The translations under genes and the position numbers were made by a program. Shown here one piece after another: positions 1-5,856 of a stretch of DNA of 8,174 bases (position 1 is its first letter; every line of letters starts with the position of its first letter). The DNA comes from DASXMX01 sp035483795 (GTDB taxonomy: Bacteria > Planctomycetota > Phycisphaerae > Tepidisphaerales > Tepidisphaeraceae): assembly GCA_035483795.1 (NCBI GenBank), contig DATHPP010000022.1, positions 1 through 8,174 of the forward strand, read 5' to 3'. The notes below the pieces were generated by a model, which had not been told where the DNA came from, searched no databases, and worked only from the letters and a program-made list of their open reading frames with translations.

Positions 1-433
<433 letters not shown>

Positions 434-470
434 AATTTCTTGGCACGAGCCGTTCCTGATGCCTGGCGTT

Positions 471-498
471 TCTGAAATCTCAAATCTGAAATCTCAAA
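471..498. repeat. Perfect 14-bp tandem duplication
   Basis: TCTGAAATCTCAAA occurs twice back to back (471-484 and 485-498) in the rRNA leader, about 40 bases upstream of the mature 16S end. It is AT-rich compared with its surroundings. Similar runs of 'gaaatctcaaatctg' units are familiar between genes in planctomycete genomes; that comparison is from memory. No function is evident. Confidence 0.8.
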
Positions 499-544
499 TT
501 GCCGGGTCTGACACTTTCACGGCTCGCGTTTGTCCTCGAAACGA

Positions 545-580
545 GTTTGTCCACCCCGAAATTTAAGACAAACTTCGGGG
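545..580 (-). other. Two overlapping, mutually competing stems in the rRNA leader
   Basis: GTTTGTC (545-551) is the exact reverse complement of GACAAAC (567-573), and CCCCGAA (554-560) is the exact reverse complement of TTCGGGG (574-580). The four arms interleave, so the two 7-bp stems cross. The connecting loops (2, 6 and 0 nt) look too short for both full stems to coexist as a pseudoknot, so they are more likely alternative folds. The second stem can extend to 11 positions with one mismatch (554-564 with 570-580). Confidence 0.55.
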
Positions 581-589
581 CTGTTACTG

Positions 590-615
590 CCTCCGCACCG
601 GCTAGGGTGCGGAGG
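590..615 (-). other. Strong hairpin in the rRNA leader
   Basis: CCTCCGCACC (590-599) pairs perfectly with GGTGCGGAGG (606-615) across a 6-nt loop. There is no T-tract after it in the minus-strand direction, so it does not look like an intrinsic terminator. It is most likely part of the folded pre-16S leader, perhaps a processing or assembly element. Confidence 0.6.
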
Positions 616-664
616 TCAGTCCCGATCCGGTCTTGCTTTCGCTCAACCGTATCGAGATGCAAGG

Positions 665-740
665 CTCAAACATCTTCGTTGGCTTCTCAAAAATTGATCA
701 AGGAAGATCACTTCTTGCGTGCACCACAAGGATGTTTGAG
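665..740 (-). other. Long-range 10-bp stem in the rRNA leader
   Basis: CTCAAACATC (665-674) is the exact reverse complement of GATGTTTGAG (731-740). The enclosed 56 nt contain a smaller hairpin, TGATC/GATCA (695-699 with 706-710). Together they could form one branched domain in the leader RNA, between the boxA region and the mature 16S. Confidence 0.45.
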
Positions 741-749
741 ATACTTTTT

Positions 750-778
750 TGACCGTTCGGGCCGAAGCCCGGCGGTCA
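750..778 (-). other. UUCG-capped stem-loop in the rRNA leader
   Basis: In the minus-strand transcript the inner stem CGGGC/GCCCG (771-767 with 762-758) is closed by a UUCG tetraloop on a C-G pair, a very stable RNA cap. An outer stem TGACCG/CGGTCA (778-773 with 755-750) continues after a small asymmetric bulge. It is followed by A residues, not T residues, on the minus strand, so it is not a terminator of the rRNA transcript. Confidence 0.55.
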
Positions 779-849
779 GAATAGCTGTCCGATCTGTCCT
801 GTACACCAGGGCATTCGAACGCACATCCTCGCGGCATCCGACTATTCAC

Positions 850-878
850 TTGTCAAAGAACAAGACGGTTTCCCGTCT
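850..878 (-). promoter_or_regulatory. rRNA antitermination site: boxB-like hairpin followed by boxA
   Basis: On the minus strand, AGACGG-GAAA-CCGTCT (878-863) forms a 6-bp hairpin with a GNRA tetraloop. It is followed without a gap by TGTTCTTTGACAA (862-850), which matches the E. coli rrn boxA TGCTCTTTAACAA at 11 of 13 bases. In known rrn leaders boxB precedes boxA in this order, and boxA RNA is bound by NusB/NusE to make the elongation complex resist Rho. The site sits about 85-100 nt after the predicted proximal start, well upstream of the 16S gene, as expected. Confidence 0.8.
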
Positions 879-953
879 AAACGTCGCCGGCAGCTTTCGC
901 TGTCTTCGTCGTCGAGTCCCCGGACCGTAAGTCTCCCGGCTGGGGGAGGCGGA

Positions 954-981
954 ATCTTATCGTCGCTTCCGCTTCTGTCAA
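954..981 (-). promoter_or_regulatory. Proximal rRNA promoter candidate (P2)
   Basis: On the minus strand, a perfect TTGACA -35 box (981-976) and a TAAGAT -10 box (959-954, 4 of 6) are separated by 16 bp. The bases just after the -10 are GC-rich (TCCGCC), the kind of discriminator usual for stringently controlled rRNA promoters, and the bases just upstream of the -35 are A/T-rich (UP-element-like, about 990-1002). A start near 947 is inferred. Confidence 0.6.
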
Positions 982-1225
982 CGGGGTGTTGAGAATTTTC
1001 TAAGCCACCCTCAAACCCGTTCTGAATCCGCCGCACATGCTTGTCAGGACATGACTTATCGGCCGCAGACGCGACAAATCTTTCATTCCGAACCCGATCG
1101 TCGCGTCCTTAACAATACGCAAACCACAACCAAGGGTTCGCTCCGACCGATAAAAAAGCGTGTTGCGGAAAAAAGCAACTGGGCGGCTCGGAACCAGTCT
1201 CTGCCGCCGTTCACTCACAGCGGCC

Positions 1226-1250
1226 GGTTCCTTGCCGGTGGCAGGTAACC
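1226..1250. other. Imperfect hairpin between the two rRNA promoter candidates
   Basis: GGTTCCTTGCC (1226-1236) can pair with GGCAGGTAACC (1240-1250) over a 3-nt loop, with one mismatch and one G-T pair. It lies just downstream (minus strand) of the distal promoter candidate. The rest of 991-1320 shows no supportable gene; the small open frames there lack family resemblance. Confidence 0.35.
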
Positions 1251-1259
1251 AACGGGGGG

Positions 1260-1290
1260 ATAATATGCCAAGTGGGGGCGGTCCTGTCAA
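1260..1290 (-). promoter_or_regulatory. Distal rRNA promoter candidate (P1)
   Basis: On the minus strand, a perfect TTGACA (1290-1285) is followed after 19 bp by TATTAT (1265-1260, 5 of 6), or after 17 bp by CATATT (4 of 6). The bases after the -10 are CCCCCC, a GC-only discriminator as seen in growth-rate-regulated rRNA promoters. Tandem rRNA promoters are common in bacteria. The 19-bp spacer is longer than ideal, so this is less certain than the proximal one. Confidence 0.45.
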
Positions 1291-1320
1291 CTGTCCGGCG
1301 GATTTTGCGCTGGCGGCCGC

Positions 1321-1460
1321 CGGCGGCAGGGTGTGGCCAGATTCTGTGGTCGGCACGGGCGCCTATTGTGGTGCAGCCTTTCCAGGCTGCACTGTGCAGG
1401 CTGGAAAGCCTGCACCACAATTGCTCTGTGGCCCACAAAATCTGGCCACACCCCGGCGGC
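1321..1460. mobile_element. MITE-like nested inverted-repeat element with possible target duplication
   Basis: The outer arms, 1329-1349 and 1433-1453, are 21-bp inverted repeats beginning GGGTGTGGCCAGATT with a single mismatch (1344/1438). Inside them sits an almost gapless palindrome (1366-1420). The outer arms are flanked by identical 7-bp direct repeats, CGGCGGC at 1321-1327 and 1454-1460, as expected for a target-site duplication, though this GC-rich word could recur by chance. The unit of about 126 bp encodes no transposase. It lies directly upstream of the VOC gene and away from the rRNA promoters. Small size, terminal inverted repeats and flanking duplication suggest a non-autonomous element; a structured regulatory element is the alternative. 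Confidence 0.55.
1366..1420. repeat. 55-bp near-perfect palindrome made of two local hairpins
   Basis: The sequence pairs with itself over 27 positions around a one-base centre (1393), with only two mismatches (1377/1409 and 1386/1400). Each half also folds alone: GTGCAGCCT/AGGCTGCAC (1371-1379 with 1384-1392, loop TTCC) and GTGCAGGCT/AGCCTGCAC (1394-1402 with 1407-1415, loop GGAA). The two mismatches of the long palindrome are exactly paired C-G in the local hairpins, so both folds are possible and the local ones are error-free. Confidence 0.8.
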
Positions 1461-1500
1461 CCGGTTGGCCGCTCCGACTCGTCGACCTAAACTTCAAATT

Positions 1501-1884
1501 ATGAGTTCATTCGGCGCCGAGCGAATCGAACACGTCACGATCATCGTGACCAGCATGAAGCGGTCCCGCGACTTCTACGGCAAGGTCCTGGGGCTGACGG
1601 AAGTCCCGCGACCGGAGAGCTTCGACTTTCCCGGCGCCTGGTATCAGATCGGACCGACGTTCCTCCACCTGCTCGAGAAGCCGCACCAGGACACGGCAAG
1701 CGCACGGCACTTTGCCCTGTGGGTCACCGACATTCACGCCGCGGCAGATCACGCCGGCGCGCAGGGCTGTCAGGTCGGCTGGCAGATCAAACACAAGATT
1801 CCCGGCATCGATCGATTCTTCATTCACGATCCCGACGGAAACCGGATTGAGGTTCAAGGTTCCGATGCCGTCCGCCATTCCTGA
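1501..1884 (+). CDS. VOC (glyoxalase/bleomycin-resistance fold) superfamily protein
   Basis: A protein of 127 residues, the usual size of a single-chain VOC protein with two beta-alpha-beta-beta-beta modules. It opens with RIEHVTIIVTSM-RSRDFY-VLGL, typical of module one, and closes with FFIHDPDGNRIEV, typical of module two. The four positions that bind the metal in active VOC enzymes are occupied by suitable residues: H11, E59, H70 and E117. It is therefore probably a cytosolic metal-dependent lyase, isomerase, dioxygenase or thiol transferase, but the substrate cannot be told. The start at 1501 is chosen because the fold begins at residue 8; the open frame extends upstream to 1333 only through the inverted-repeat element. 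No clear Shine-Dalgarno site precedes it. The next gene is 101 bp downstream on the same strand, past a hairpin. Confidence 0.88.
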   Translation: MSSFGAERIEHVTIIVTSMKRSRDFYGKVLGLTEVPRPESFDFPGAWYQIGPTFLHLLEKPHQDTASARHFALWVTDIHAAADHAGAQGCQVGWQIKHKIPGIDRFFIHDPDGNRIEVQGSDAVRHS

Positions 1885-1926
1885 TTGGCCACCCGCCACG
1901 GCACGAGCTTCCGAAGCTCACTACTA

Positions 1927-1953
1927 CACGGGCGGCAGAGCCGCCCGCTCGTG
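1927..1953. repeat. Short GC hairpin between VOC and transporter genes
   Basis: CGGGCGGC (1929-1936) pairs perfectly with GCCGCCCG (1940-1947) over a 3-nt AGA loop; CAC before and CTCGTG after suggest a slightly broken longer CACGGG...CCGTG palindrome. There is no T-run after it, so it is not a standard terminator. It resembles the other CACGG-type hairpins near 5117, 5287 and 5900. Confidence 0.6.
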
Positions 1954-1985
1954 GAATGCCGGCGCGGGGTTACAATAGGAGCTAG

Positions 1986-3089
1986 ATGGCCGCCAAGCCG
2001 CTCGAATCCCCCCCTCTACCCCCCGCCACGATCGAACCGGAATTTGTGCGCACACCGGAAACAGAAGTGAATGACTTGGTCGGCCGATCCGAACAAGCCG
2101 AGGCTGACCGCCGCGTGCAGACCGTATGTCTGCTGATTCTGGCCTTTGTGGCGACGGGCTTTGGGCTGTTTCAGCTCCAGCCCGTCCTCGTGCCGTTCGT
2201 ACTGGCCCTGTTCTTTGCGGCATGCCTGAAGCCGGTCATCGAATTCCAGATGCGCTACCTTGGGATGCCGCGGCCGCTGGCCGTGGCCGGGGCAATTCTG
2301 CTGGCCGCCGCCGTCGTTACGCTCATCGGAATCCCGCTCACCAGCTCGGTCCAGCAGATGTGGCCGAAATTCGATTTCGAATTCGGCAAATTCGTCGACA
2401 GGGCAAAACAGAGCTCGCTGGTGGAAAGACTGGGCCTGAACAACCTGCTCCCCAAAGACGCCAGCAGTTGGACTGCTTCACTCTCGGCGGCGTTCGTGCA
2501 GGCGAGCAGCATCGCCTCGAAAACGTTTCTCGTGATCGTCTTCACGCTCTTCATCCTGCTGGGCCGCCGTGGGCCGATTCGGCGAACGACCGGCGTGCTG
2601 TCCGAGATTGAAGTGCGCGTCCAACTATACATAAGCCAGATGGTGCTGCTCTCGGCGATCGCGGGAATCCTGGTCTGGATCGTCCTGTGGATACTCGGGG
2701 TGGAGATGGCCGCGTTGTTCGGCGTCCTGGCGTTCCTGCTCAACTTCATCCCGACGATCGGCTCGATAATCGCGACGCTGCTGCCGCTCCCGGTGATTCT
2801 GATCGACCCGCACATGGGTGTCCCGGCAAAGATCTGCGCCGTCGCGATCCCGGGGGCCATCCAAATTATTCTCGGCAACGCCGTGCAACCTCGATTTCTC
2901 GGCAACGCGCTGGATCTTCACCCCATCGTTGTGCTGATCTCGCTGGTTTTTTGGAGCATGATCTGGGGTCTGGCCGGCGCATTTCTGGCCACGCCGATGA
3001 CCGCCGTGCTCCGCATCGTCCTTGAAAAGATCCCCGCGACTCGCCCGGTGGCCGAACTGCTGGCCGGCCGAATCGACGCCGTGTTCTGA
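1986..3089 (+). CDS. AI-2E family transporter (multi-pass inner-membrane permease)
   Basis: A protein of 367 residues, near the usual 340-400 for the family. About 44 N-terminal residues are proline- and acid-rich and presumably cytoplasmic. Hydrophobic segments follow at about 45-64, 66-82, 98-120, 178-194, 216-238, 241-275, 280-297 and 312-345. Family hallmarks are the block LLNFIPTIGS (251-260) and the C-terminal stretch VQPRFLGNALDLHP (300-313) continuing to WGLAGAFLATPM (327-338). The family was named for TqsA, implicated in autoinducer-2 export; other members export sodium or other solutes, so the substrate here is open. Start: AGGAG (1977-1981) lies 4 nt before the ATG, a short but usable spacing. 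TACAAT (1971-1976) just upstream resembles a -10 box but has no matching -35. The stop lies 27 bp from the convergent propeller gene. Confidence 0.93.
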   Translation: MAAKPLESPPLPPATIEPEFVRTPETEVNDLVGRSEQAEADRRVQTVCLLILAFVATGFGLFQLQPVLVPFVLALFFAACLKPVIEFQMRYLGMPRPLAVAGAILLAAAVVTLIGIPLTSSVQQMWPKFDFEFGKFVDRAKQSSLVERLGLNNLLPKDASSWTASLSAAFVQASSIASKTFLVIVFTLFILLGRRGPIRRTTGVLSEIEVRVQLYISQMVLLSAIAGILVWIVLWILGVEMAALFGVLAFLLNFIPTIGSIIATLLPLPVILIDPHMGVPAKICAVAIPGAIQIILGNAVQPRFLGNALDLHPIVVLISLVFWSMIWGLAGAFLATPMTAVLRIVLEKIPATRPVAELLAGRIDAVF

Positions 3090-3116
3090 GTGCAGGCGTT
3101 GCGATCGGCTTGAGCC

Positions 3117-4967
3117 TCAGGGCCGGTGAACTTGCAGCCGGCAAACACGATCGCTTGCGCCGGGCTTTGGGCGCATGAGCGTCAGGCGTTTGCCGCCGAA
3201 CTCGGCGACGTAAAGATTCCCGGTGGGAGGATCCTCGATTAGATCGACAGGGTTGACGAACTGAGTGAAGCCGTCGATGCCCGTCAGAGATTCAGTAATT
3301 GCGCCGTCGGCGGAGGGCGTGAGGACGACGATGTCGTCGCCGCCGGAGTAGCGAACGAACAGAATTTTGTGCCGGAGCGCGCCGTTGAAGGCGGGGCTTT
3401 GGTATTCGATCACGCCGCAGGGGGAGAGGTCTTTGCCGAAGTCGAAGTCGTAAGAGCGCCAGTTGCGATCGGGCGGCGTGCCGGGCGGATAGTCGAGCAC
3501 GTCGGCGGGGTCTTTTCCGCCCGTCAGGTTGCCGTTATTCAAAACGTATTCGCCCCGCGTCGGATTGGGATGCCCGTAGTAGCCGCCTTTCTCGATGCGG
3601 AACAGGAAATCCTCCTGGGTGTGTTTGACGTCTGTCAGCGCCGCAACCGCCGGCCCCTTGTACGGACCGCGAACGGCGTCATCCGCGCGATGGATCTGCG
3701 ACAAATCCCCCGGCGTGCCCGGCGTGTTCGCGCCGGCGCTGGAGCCGTTGACTCCGCAATAGATCGCGCCGTTGCTGTGAAACAGGATGTCGAAGCAGTT
3801 GCGGATGCCGGTGGCGTAGAGCGTCAGCGGCGCGCCGGGAGCATAAGGATCATAATGCCCGCCCTCCTCAGTTTTCACATCGAGCGGCGGGTCCTTGATG
3901 AGCGAGACATCCAGCCGCAGCATCGCCGCCGTCAGCAGATGCTCGCGGCGATAGGCCCACGCATTGTCCGGCGCGCCCATCGCCGTATCGGAGCCCTGGC
4001 AGAAGTACAGAGCGCCATCCGGGCCAAATTCGATCTGGTTATTCAGATGGTCCTTGGCGCTCCGCGGCAGGTGAACGACGTAGTCGACGTAGGCCTCCAG
4101 ATCGCGGCCGCTCAGGCAGGATATTTTTCCTGTCCAGTCGGCAGCGCCGACGATCAGTTCCGCGCTGTTCTTCGTGTTGAGCGGCGGAAGATGGCCGTGG
4201 CTGACCCAAAGGAGCAAATTATCGCGCGTCGAGGCGGGATCGAATTTGATGCCCGTGATCAGGCGCGATCCGCCGTTGGCAAGCTGGACGGACTTGATCG
4301 TCTGCCCCTCGGCGAGCGTGCCGTCAGGGTTGATGGCATGGCGGATGATCCGGCCGTCGAGCGTGCTGGCATAGAGCCGGTGATCCGGGCCGATTTCAAC
4401 GCAGGTGTACATGCTGCCGTCCGTGATCGGCAGCATCACCTTTTCGAACCCGACCGGCAGCGAGACGAAGTTCGCGCTGCTGGCGGTGAGGAAGGTAGCT
4501 GTATAGGGGACGAACGATCCGCCGCCGGTATCCTTGGCGCCCGGCGTCACTTCGAAGGTGTAGCGGGTATTGAGCTGGAGCGGCGCGACGGGCTTGAGGA
4601 CGATGGTGTCGCCCCCGCCCGATGTGTTCACGACCGCGGCGACCGGGCTGTGGTCCCCCGTCCGGTATAAGCGCACGGTGTCCGCGTTCAGCGTCGCCGG
4701 ATCGACGGCCTTGGCGTAATTCGGCAGATGCACGTCAGCAGCGACAAAGGCATCCGGAAGGACATTGACTGCGCTGTTGCCGGGACGCGAGTCGAGGACG
4801 GCAGGATGAGCCAGCCCATAGCCCGGCCGGAAAACCTGAATCAGCCGCGTCTTGTAACCGTGGCCCCTGGACAAAACGCCGATGCCCGCCGCCGCGGCAA
4901 CGAACACGAACAGGAGAGTCCCCCACCGTCTTGGGCGCCTGAGCGGCGTCTTGGATTGTGATGGCAT
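3117..4967 (-). CDS. Ig-like plus PQQ-type sugar dehydrogenase-like beta-propeller protein, exported
   Basis: A protein of 616 residues. The N-terminus is basic (K6, R10, R11, R13, R14) followed by a hydrophobic segment at 15-32, acting as a signal peptide or anchor. Residues about 54-161 (HPAVLDSRPGNSAVNVLP... to TATFLTAS) look like an SbsA-type bacterial Ig-like domain. Residues about 170-600 resemble the six-bladed propeller of soluble glucose/sorbosone dehydrogenases, with repeated blade motifs such as IGPDHRLYAS (192-201), NNQIEFGPDGALYF (309-322), YATGIRNCFD (384-393) and NPVDLIEDPPTGNLYVAEF (572-590). Related proteins oxidise sugars with PQQ outside the cytoplasm; catalytic and cofactor residues were not confirmed, so a purely binding role is possible. 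Start: the ATG at 4967 precedes the signal segment; the open frame runs on to 5189 but enters an inverted-repeat element. TACAAT (4986-4981, minus) is a weak -10 candidate. A long open frame on the opposite strand (3369-4670) is regarded as a shadow. Confidence 0.88.
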   Translation of the reverse strand: MPSQSKTPLRRPRRWGTLLFVFVAAAAGIGVLSRGHGYKTRLIQVFRPGYGLAHPAVLDSRPGNSAVNVLPDAFVAADVHLPNYAKAVDPATLNADTVRLYRTGDHSPVAAVVNTSGGGDTIVLKPVAPLQLNTRYTFEVTPGAKDTGGGSFVPYTATFLTASSANFVSLPVGFEKVMLPITDGSMYTCVEIGPDHRLYASTLDGRIIRHAINPDGTLAEGQTIKSVQLANGGSRLITGIKFDPASTRDNLLLWVSHGHLPPLNTKNSAELIVGAADWTGKISCLSGRDLEAYVDYVVHLPRSAKDHLNNQIEFGPDGALYFCQGSDTAMGAPDNAWAYRREHLLTAAMLRLDVSLIKDPPLDVKTEEGGHYDPYAPGAPLTLYATGIRNCFDILFHSNGAIYCGVNGSSAGANTPGTPGDLSQIHRADDAVRGPYKGPAVAALTDVKHTQEDFLFRIEKGGYYGHPNPTRGEYVLNNGNLTGGKDPADVLDYPPGTPPDRNWRSYDFDFGKDLSPCGVIEYQSPAFNGALRHKILFVRYSGGDDIVVLTPSADGAITESLTGIDGFTQFVNPVDLIEDPPTGNLYVAEFGGKRLTLMRPKPGASDRVCRLQVHRP

Positions 4968-5116
4968 CGTTTCCCGACGAATTGTATCGGAATCGGACCG
5001 CAACAACATTCCCATAATCGGTCCCGCCCGAAAACGGAACCCAAAATCCCCTGCAAAGATTGCCGCGCGCTTGAAATACCCGCACCTCGCGACGATAGTT
5101 GGGTGCCTTTCGTGGC

Positions 5117-5133
5117 ACGGCTTTTTAAGCCGT
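5117..5133. repeat. CACGG-type short hairpin upstream of the propeller gene
   Basis: ACGGCTT (5117-5123) pairs with AAGCCGT (5127-5133) across TTT. The flanking GTGGC (5112-5116) fits the wider GGCACGG... pattern seen in other copies. It lies 150 bp upstream of the propeller gene start. No promoter or terminator signature accompanies it. Confidence 0.6.
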
Positions 5134-5164
5134 CGACGAGGGGGAACAAAGACGCAACACGGCA

Positions 5165-5255
5165 TTGGTGTGGGAAAGCCAAGTTTCACAGCGCAAACAA
5201 CGCCCTGCTACCGGGCAAAAAACCTTGGCAAGGCAGGTCGGTTTTCCCACACCAA
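5165..5255. repeat. 91-bp inverted-repeat element, possibly MITE-like
   Basis: TTGGTGTGGGAAAGCC (5165-5180) is the reverse complement of 5240-5255 except for one G-T pair. An alternative inner pairing, GCCAAG (5178-5183) with CTTGGC (5224-5229), shares three bases with the arm. A small hairpin GCCC/GGGC (5202-5205 with 5213-5216) occupies the middle. No clear target-site duplication was found. The element lies between the divergent propeller and DinB genes and spans the artificial start at 5189 of the extended propeller frame, supporting the shorter gene. Confidence 0.6.
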
Positions 5256-5269
5256 AACCGGCGCCGGTT
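5256..5269. repeat. Perfect 14-bp palindrome next to the 91-bp element
   Basis: AACCGGCGCCGGTT is perfectly self-complementary and abuts the right arm of the preceding inverted repeat. It could belong to that element or be a protein-binding site between the two divergent genes. Sequence alone does not decide. Confidence 0.6.
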
Positions 5270-5286
5270 GAACGGCTTGATCCGTC

Positions 5287-5306
5287 CACGGGTTTGAAAA
5301 CCCGTG
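5287..5306. repeat. CACGGGTTT-type hairpin upstream of dinB-like gene
   Basis: CACGGGTTT (5287-5295) and AAACCCGTG (5298-5306) are perfect reverse complements separated by two bases. GCCAC follows. The same core, CACGGGTT...AACCCGTGCC, recurs at 5900-5920 downstream of the same gene. It is 37 bp upstream of the DinB start codon. Confidence 0.75.
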
Positions 5307-5343
5307 CCACCTGAGGACCAAAGTCCAATAGGGAAGGACTCAC

Positions 5344-5835
5344 ATGACCGAGATTCAATTGCTGACCGATCTGCTCCGGCGGGACATCGAGATGGTGAAA
5401 GCAACTTTGGCCGATTTCAGCGACGCCGATCTCCTGGCCCGCCCCTGCCCCGGCGCCAACCACGCGGCGTGGCAGCTCGGGCACCTCATCGGCGCCGAGT
5501 CGCGGATGATGAACGCCGTCCAGGAAGGCGTCGTTCCTCCGCTGCCGGCCGGGTTTGAGGAGAAGTTCAAGAAGGAGACCGCGAGCGTTGACGACCCCGC
5601 GTTTTTCCCCAAAAAAGCCGAGCTGCTGGACTTCCTTGAAAAGGGCCGAAACGCCACTATCAACTGGGTCAAGACGCTCCAGCCCGCGGACCTGGATCGC
5701 CCGACGCCCGAGCGGATGAAACGCTTTGCTCCGACGGTCGGCCAACTGCTGGCGATGTTCCCGGTTCACGTCGCGATGCACCTGGGCCAGTTCCAGGTCA
5801 TCCGCCGAAAGCTGGGCCGGCCGCTCATGATGTGA
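5344..5835 (+). CDS. DinB superfamily protein (four-helix bundle, putative metal-binding)
   Basis: A protein of 163 residues, the normal size for DinB/YfiT-like proteins. The N-terminal helix (LLTDLLRRDIEMVKATLADFSDADL, split here by position: 6-30) is followed by the conserved W-QLGHLIGAE motif (43-52), a central helix (91-112, ELLDFLEKGRNATINWV-type) and the C-terminal VHVAMHLGQFQVIRRKLG (141-158). H47, H142 and H146 match the histidine triad that binds a divalent metal in this superfamily. Members include bacillithiol/mycothiol transferases and damage-inducible proteins; the actual substrate here is unknown. AGGA (5335-5338) stands 5 nt before the ATG. The gene is alone on its strand, between repeat-rich flanks, convergent with the NmrA-type gene. 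No LexA-type site was recognised upstream. Confidence 0.88.
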   Translation: MTEIQLLTDLLRRDIEMVKATLADFSDADLLARPCPGANHAAWQLGHLIGAESRMMNAVQEGVVPPLPAGFEEKFKKETASVDDPAFFPKKAELLDFLEKGRNATINWVKTLQPADLDRPTPERMKRFAPTVGQLLAMFPVHVAMHLGQFQVIRRKLGRPLMM

Positions 5836-5856
5836 CCCGCCGGGAGGAAAGAATTA

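Larger units (their letters stand above)
434..947 (-). other. 16S rRNA operon leader (pre-rRNA 5' region)
   Basis: This stretch of about 515 nt separates the best proximal promoter (954-981) from the mature 16S 5' end. It holds no convincing protein gene but many stem-loops in the minus-strand transcript: the boxB-like hairpin plus boxA (850-878), a UUCG-capped hairpin (750-778), a long-range 10-bp stem (665-674 with 731-740), a 10-bp hairpin (590-615) and two overlapping alternative stems (545-580). A hairpin (933-937 with 944-948) would sit at the very 5' end of the transcript. Such structured leaders normally guide antitermination, 30S assembly and RNase III trimming. The extent is inferred from the promoter position. 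Confidence 0.7.

Noticed and set aside
750..778. Intrinsic terminator for the rRNA transcript
   Set aside because: In the minus direction the hairpin is followed by A residues, and a terminator here would block the 16S gene.
851..856. TTGACA on the minus strand as a third rRNA promoter
   Set aside because: It is part of the boxA sequence TGTTCTTTGACAA, and no -10-like hexamer lies at 15-19 bp.
499..930. Small open frames in the rRNA leader (143 residues and others)
   Set aside because: They overlap the boxA and several hairpins, run against the rRNA transcript or have Ser/Arg-rich composition without family likeness.
1160..1504. Open frame of 114 residues ahead of the VOC gene
   Set aside because: Much of it is the translated inverted-repeat element; no domain, and composition looks random.
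3369..4670. A 433-residue open frame on the plus strand
   Set aside because: It is fully antisense to the propeller gene, is rich in Arg, Ala and Val as mirror frames of GC-rich genes are, and shows no domain. The minus-strand protein has clear family motifs.
5125..5781. A 218-residue minus-strand frame
   Set aside because: It is antisense to the DinB-type gene and continues through the 91-bp inverted repeat.
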